64,000 bases of DNA, taken from contig OZ004591.1 of assembly GCA_963924555.1 (NCBI GenBank), forward strand, positions 5,394,001-5,458,000, read 5' to 3'. A model generated the notes under the pieces. It was not told where the DNA came from. It worked only from the letters and a program-made list of their open reading frames with translations, and did no database searches. Source of the DNA: Crambe crambe. Its lineage: Eukaryota > Porifera > Demospongiae > Poecilosclerida > Crambeidae. Each line of letters opens with the position of its first letter. Position 1 is the stretch's first letter. The position numbers and the translations under genes are program-made. Below, piece by piece: positions 59,727 to 64,000 of the stretch.

Positions 59727-62700
59727 ATGGCATATGAGCCTCTCCCTCGCTTTGGTCACTTCTCTTCCCTCGTAGAAGGAAAACTATTTATGTTCGGAGG
59801 ATTCGTTGAAGACTTCCGTAACCATAACGATGAATTGAAAAGAACAATTAACTCTTACAATTCTTTTAATGAAACTTGGAGTTTGATTCATGCAGGTGGA
59901 TCTCCTCCACTTGGAATATATGGTGGAGCAAGTACAACTCTCTCCAAAGACTTTTATTGTTACGGCGGAACTTATAGTGGTACAGATTGTCAGGGTTCCT
60001 TACACAAATGGGATTCCTCCACAATGTCATGGAATCAACTAAAAGAACATGACAATAAAGGACCAATGAAGAAGACTGCTTGTGCAATGATCAGTCATAA
60101 TGAAGAAATCCTACTGTTTGGAGGGTATGGGACCCCGACTGGTCCCATCCAGCAAGGATCACAGTTTATCGTAAATACGAATAGAATTAATGGTAGAGGA
60201 TGGACCAACGAGTTGCACAGCTTTAACCTCCAAGAAGGTGAGGGAGAATGTTATGGGTGTAGCTAGTAGGTTAATGAGGTGTGTGCACACCACTCTACTT
60301 CCATGACTTTAAATTTACCCAATAAATGTGGGAGTGGTTATGTCATACTGTACAGAGCACAGAATGAAAGTTGGTTGTTGGTCAAATGCTGATCAACTCC
60401 ATCATTAATTTTAGCATGACAGTAACTTAATGAATGGTCAAGTTCATGGGGCAAAAGCAATCATGAATGACCTAGGAAACTGGTATCATAACAGGTCAGA
60501 CCAGTTTTTTAACTGACACTTGACTTATCATAATGTGAGTGATATTTTGTGCTCTGACTGTCTACATATCATATGTACAAGCAGAGAAAGAGAAACTGCA
60601 TGTTTCTATATGCTTAGAAGTAATGTTATAGCAGATGTTATGGGAACGGTTGAAACAGGGTCTAAAGTGTATAGGTTTATGGTCTCACCCTCTCTTTTCA
60701 CCACCAGCCCTTATTCATGTATCTCAAAACAAGTCTGTTGCTGCCAAGAATAATGTGACCATTATTGATATGATCACTATGGGGAATAAGTCATAGGGTG
60801 ACACTGGAACATGAGCAATTATAGTACATACATCACATGGAGTAGTCAAACAAGAAAAAGCATTGATTAGCACATGCCATATAGTAACATAATAATGTGA
60901 ATCATCCCAAAGTGCATTTCATGAGATTTCAGATTTATATTTATGGTTCAGTGTTGAGTGTGACAACTATACTATATGGAATTTGTGCAGGGCTCGTAAT
61001 AACAGTCTGGATGTCATGTGACATTTTCTGGTCTTTTTCATTTGTCCTGTCACTTTTTCTGACTAAAATTTCTATTATAACAACTGTTATTAGACAATCA
61101 TATCCAGACAATGATGGAGTGTTATTGCATGCTCCATTTGTGTAGATGCCTATAGTATCAAAATGAACACTTTTTCCCCATTTAATGTTATTGACTGAGT
61201 TGGAGATGACAGCATGGAGTTTCCATGTACATGAACTACATGAAATAATGTAACTCTCATAATTACTTGTTTGTATACAGAACTTTGAGACTATACTTTA
61301 TACAGTCACATGTAACTACACTAACATGCAACACATAATACACATCATTATGTACAGACTCAGGATTACCAATCTTTAATCATCTGACTCTTACTTCCCC
61401 CAACTCCCTCAGGGACGTGGTCCTCCCCCACTGTCACTGGAACGAGACCTCCTCCCTGTTCTCACTTCACATTAATAAAGATAAACGAGAATACAACTGT
61501 GATGTTTGGAGGGTTCCTACCTGGACGTAAGAGAACCAACGATGTGTACATCCTTGACCTGACTAAAATGGTGAGATGCCAACATTAATTAATAAGGGTG
61601 AGTCTGAGTGACCCCCACACTAGTGAGTCAGTTGAGAGATTTCTACTATATAATTATTTATATATTTATATGTTTCGTACGTTCTAACATTAATGGTTTT
61701 TCTCTGCGACGATCATCTGGTAACATTACATCACATTACATTGCACATGCACAAACTTTTACAACATAATTCAAAACACTTCAGACAGCACTGATCACAG
61801 ATAACATCCTACACAGTAAAAAACAAACAAACCAAAAAACATAATAAACACATGCATAAAATTAAATGTCTATCACACGTACCCGGAGCACATGATTTTC
61901 TTCTCATAGAACCTTTGGTTCACATATCAAATTGAAGCAATCCACATCGATCTTGATCATCAGGTTCGCCCCAGAATACACTGGATTTCTCTAATACATT
62001 ACACTAATGAAGTAGGTATTTCAGTATGCTCTGGCAGACGTGATGCACTGACCATTGTAACTAGTTCAGTAAGTCCCATAGCTATAGTGCCACCACACTC
62101 AGATAAGACAAGGTGAATATAATATCCAAGAATGGGAGGTCAAGTATATAAGATTATATGGCCACAACTATTATCATCAAATGATAGAAAAATTAATGTG
62201 TCCATAACATACTTAATAATTTACTTGGGATATGAATTTTATAATAGTAATGATACTGTGCTTAGTAGGAGGTGAATGATCATGTTCTGCTGATTCTTTT
62301 ACCACATGAATGATACTGAACCCTCCACCTCCTACTCTATTTCCATGTTATGAGGCTCTCATCACTCATGCATAATCATCAGACATTTTGGGGAGTTTAT
62401 TCATTTATTTCAGCCTTTAAAATTGATCCCTGATGTATAGTGATCGTAATTGTAACCTTTTTCATTTCCAGCACTGGAGCAAACTGGTCCATAAGGAGGG
62501 AGAACCCTGTCCAGTGGCTAGAGATAGCCATGCTTCTGTCTGTCTTAGTTATGGTGGAGATCACCCAGAACTCCTCATTACTGGTGGAATAGATGACAAT
62601 CTCAAGGTTTTAAGTGATATGTGGATACTGAATCTGCAGTCAGGGAGGTGGAGGGAGGTGAGAATTATTTAATGGAGAATGAAAATTAATTGATTGGTGG

Positions 62701-63474
62701 ACACTAAATCATTAGAATTGGAATCTCCCTCATCTTTTTCTAACTTCCTTGTAGTATTGTTGTTGCTATTTGTGTTGAGGACACTCTCTAGTTGCAATTA
62801 CCAAGGGCACCTAGCCAACTCTTTCATATTCCTGTGTCTTCTTCCAATGCTAGATTACAGCATTTGTCCCTATCTCCATTAGGTATAGTACTGTACACAT
62901 TATCCACCACATGCTGTGTACCTATCCATCTGCTAATAGGCAGGTGTTGCATGTATGGAGTGTTTCTAATGTTCAGCATCCATTAGAGTAATGTGGAAGA
63001 CCTATGGCTATGATTGAACCTAAGCTCTATTCACAGCTCTAATAGAGTGATACCCTGTAGTTATTAATAGTTACTGACACCTTGTAGTTTGGTGTTAGAG
63101 GTCAAAGTATTTATAAACTGGATGATTATTATTTGCAGTCAACTATCCAATTTATCACAATATGACCTCCTCACTCACTCTAGCTGTATTTGATTAATGA
63201 GTATTATAGAGGGTTTGAGTCATGTTTTGTGGAAACTAGTGATGACGTGGGTACTGAAATAGTAATTGTGAGAGGGATTATCCAATGTTATGTCTCCATG
63301 TGCAGATCAAAGTTCCAAGTCTCCAGTCAAGATCTTCCCACACTGCTGATGTGTTCCATTTCAGTACAAGACTGGCAGAGGTCATTCTATTTGGTGGGAT
63401 TCCTGAGGTGCCAAAGAATGCCAAGTCTGATGCTGACATTCCAATGATAGCCCAGACCACTGTGCTACGATTTG
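59727..63474 (+). CDS. Kelch-repeat beta-propeller protein, copy C (3' truncated by window)
   Basis: Exons 59727-60237, 61413-61570, 62472-62657 and 63306-63474 join in phase to 341 codons. Exon 5 should begin within a few bases after the window end, because the last bases match the intron up to the TCAG acceptor of copies A and B. It is more diverged than A and B: YGGTYSGTDCQGS in place of the GG...PDYQGS blade, and RDSHASVCLSYGG in exon 3. Kelch GG doublets are retained. The GGGCGTGGC box lies 20 bp upstream. Confidence 0.8.
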
Positions 63475-64000
63475 GTGAGTGTGATTTAACTGATGCTAGT
63501 CATACTATACTTCATTCCTCCATAATTATAAACACAATTATTGGCACTGGAGGTCATAATTATTTCCATGTGTTGTGCATACTTACATCTCAAGTGAACT
63601 TTCTTTATGTCGAGATCTCCATCACCTACTGCATTACTCAACATTTCTGTACAGTGGGGACCTCTAAATGTTTGTGTATACTGATCCACAAATACGGGTA
63701 TGAATTGCTGATCCTCAAATTTTTTGTCCCATAAAATATTTGAGAACTATGGTATATTTTAATGGTCTCTTTATTTGGAGACACAGTGACTTTATTAGAG
63801 GTTCTGTACTTGTTGTTTGTTGCACTTGTTAAAAAGTTGTATTTGTGGTTTGTGCATGTGCAAGTCCTCACAAGTCTAGAGTCTGTGATACAGATCATAA
63901 TTATTATGTTTTATCATATCCACCTATGACTATATCTTTTGAAATAATAATGTATTAATTACTTATGTCTTTGGCAATAACAATACGATATTACTGCTAA

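Overview
The window looks like metazoan nuclear DNA, most likely from a demosponge such as Amphimedon. That organism call is an inference. It rests on AT-rich sequence, compact multi-exon genes with GTGAGT/GTAAGT donors, metazoan ROC/COR, ZU5 and Death domains, and many TA- and TTAA-flanked miniature transposons. No tRNA, rRNA, CRISPR or bacterial operon was seen.

The main structure is a set of tandem segmental duplications, all on the + strand. The ancestral unit is: succinate-CoA ligase beta subunit (SUCLA2-like), about 240 bp of spacer, a kelch-repeat gene, then a ROC-COR/ZU5/Death-domain gene, then several kb of degenerate repeats. Unit A (1-20.6 kb) has the SUCLA2 3' half (49-1765), kelch A (2007-7045) and ROCO A (10585-15163). 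Unit B (20.6-45.1 kb) has a deleted SUCLA2 pseudogene (21154-22066), kelch B (22310-27083) and ROCO B (29128-34829). Unit C (45.1-48.3 kb) is a broken SUCLA2 relic fused directly to the last part of a Death-domain exon, so its kelch and ROCO genes are gone. Unit D (56.3-64 kb) has a frameshifted SUCLA2 pseudogene and kelch C, which runs off the window just before its fifth exon.

Exons were assembled by hand from splice signals and reading phase. The two ROCO-like genes give continuous frames of about 1181 and 1516 codons. B carries two ZU5 modules and A carries one. The difference fits a 1302-bp in-frame deletion between 12-bp repeats. These proteins resemble metazoan death/innate-immune scaffolds (ROCO kinases/DAPK, UNC5, PIDD) in their domains, but their partners are unknown. 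The kelch genes predict beta-propeller proteins.

The gaps between units (15.2-20.6, 34.8-45.1, 48.3-56.3 kb) consist mainly of old, diverged repeats rich in the motif GTAAAGGGT. They include 51-, 48- and 45-bp minisatellites and several MITEs. At 37.4-41.6 kb there is a block of two Tc1/IS630-like transposons. One of these carries an intron-containing accessory gene on the strand opposite its transposase.
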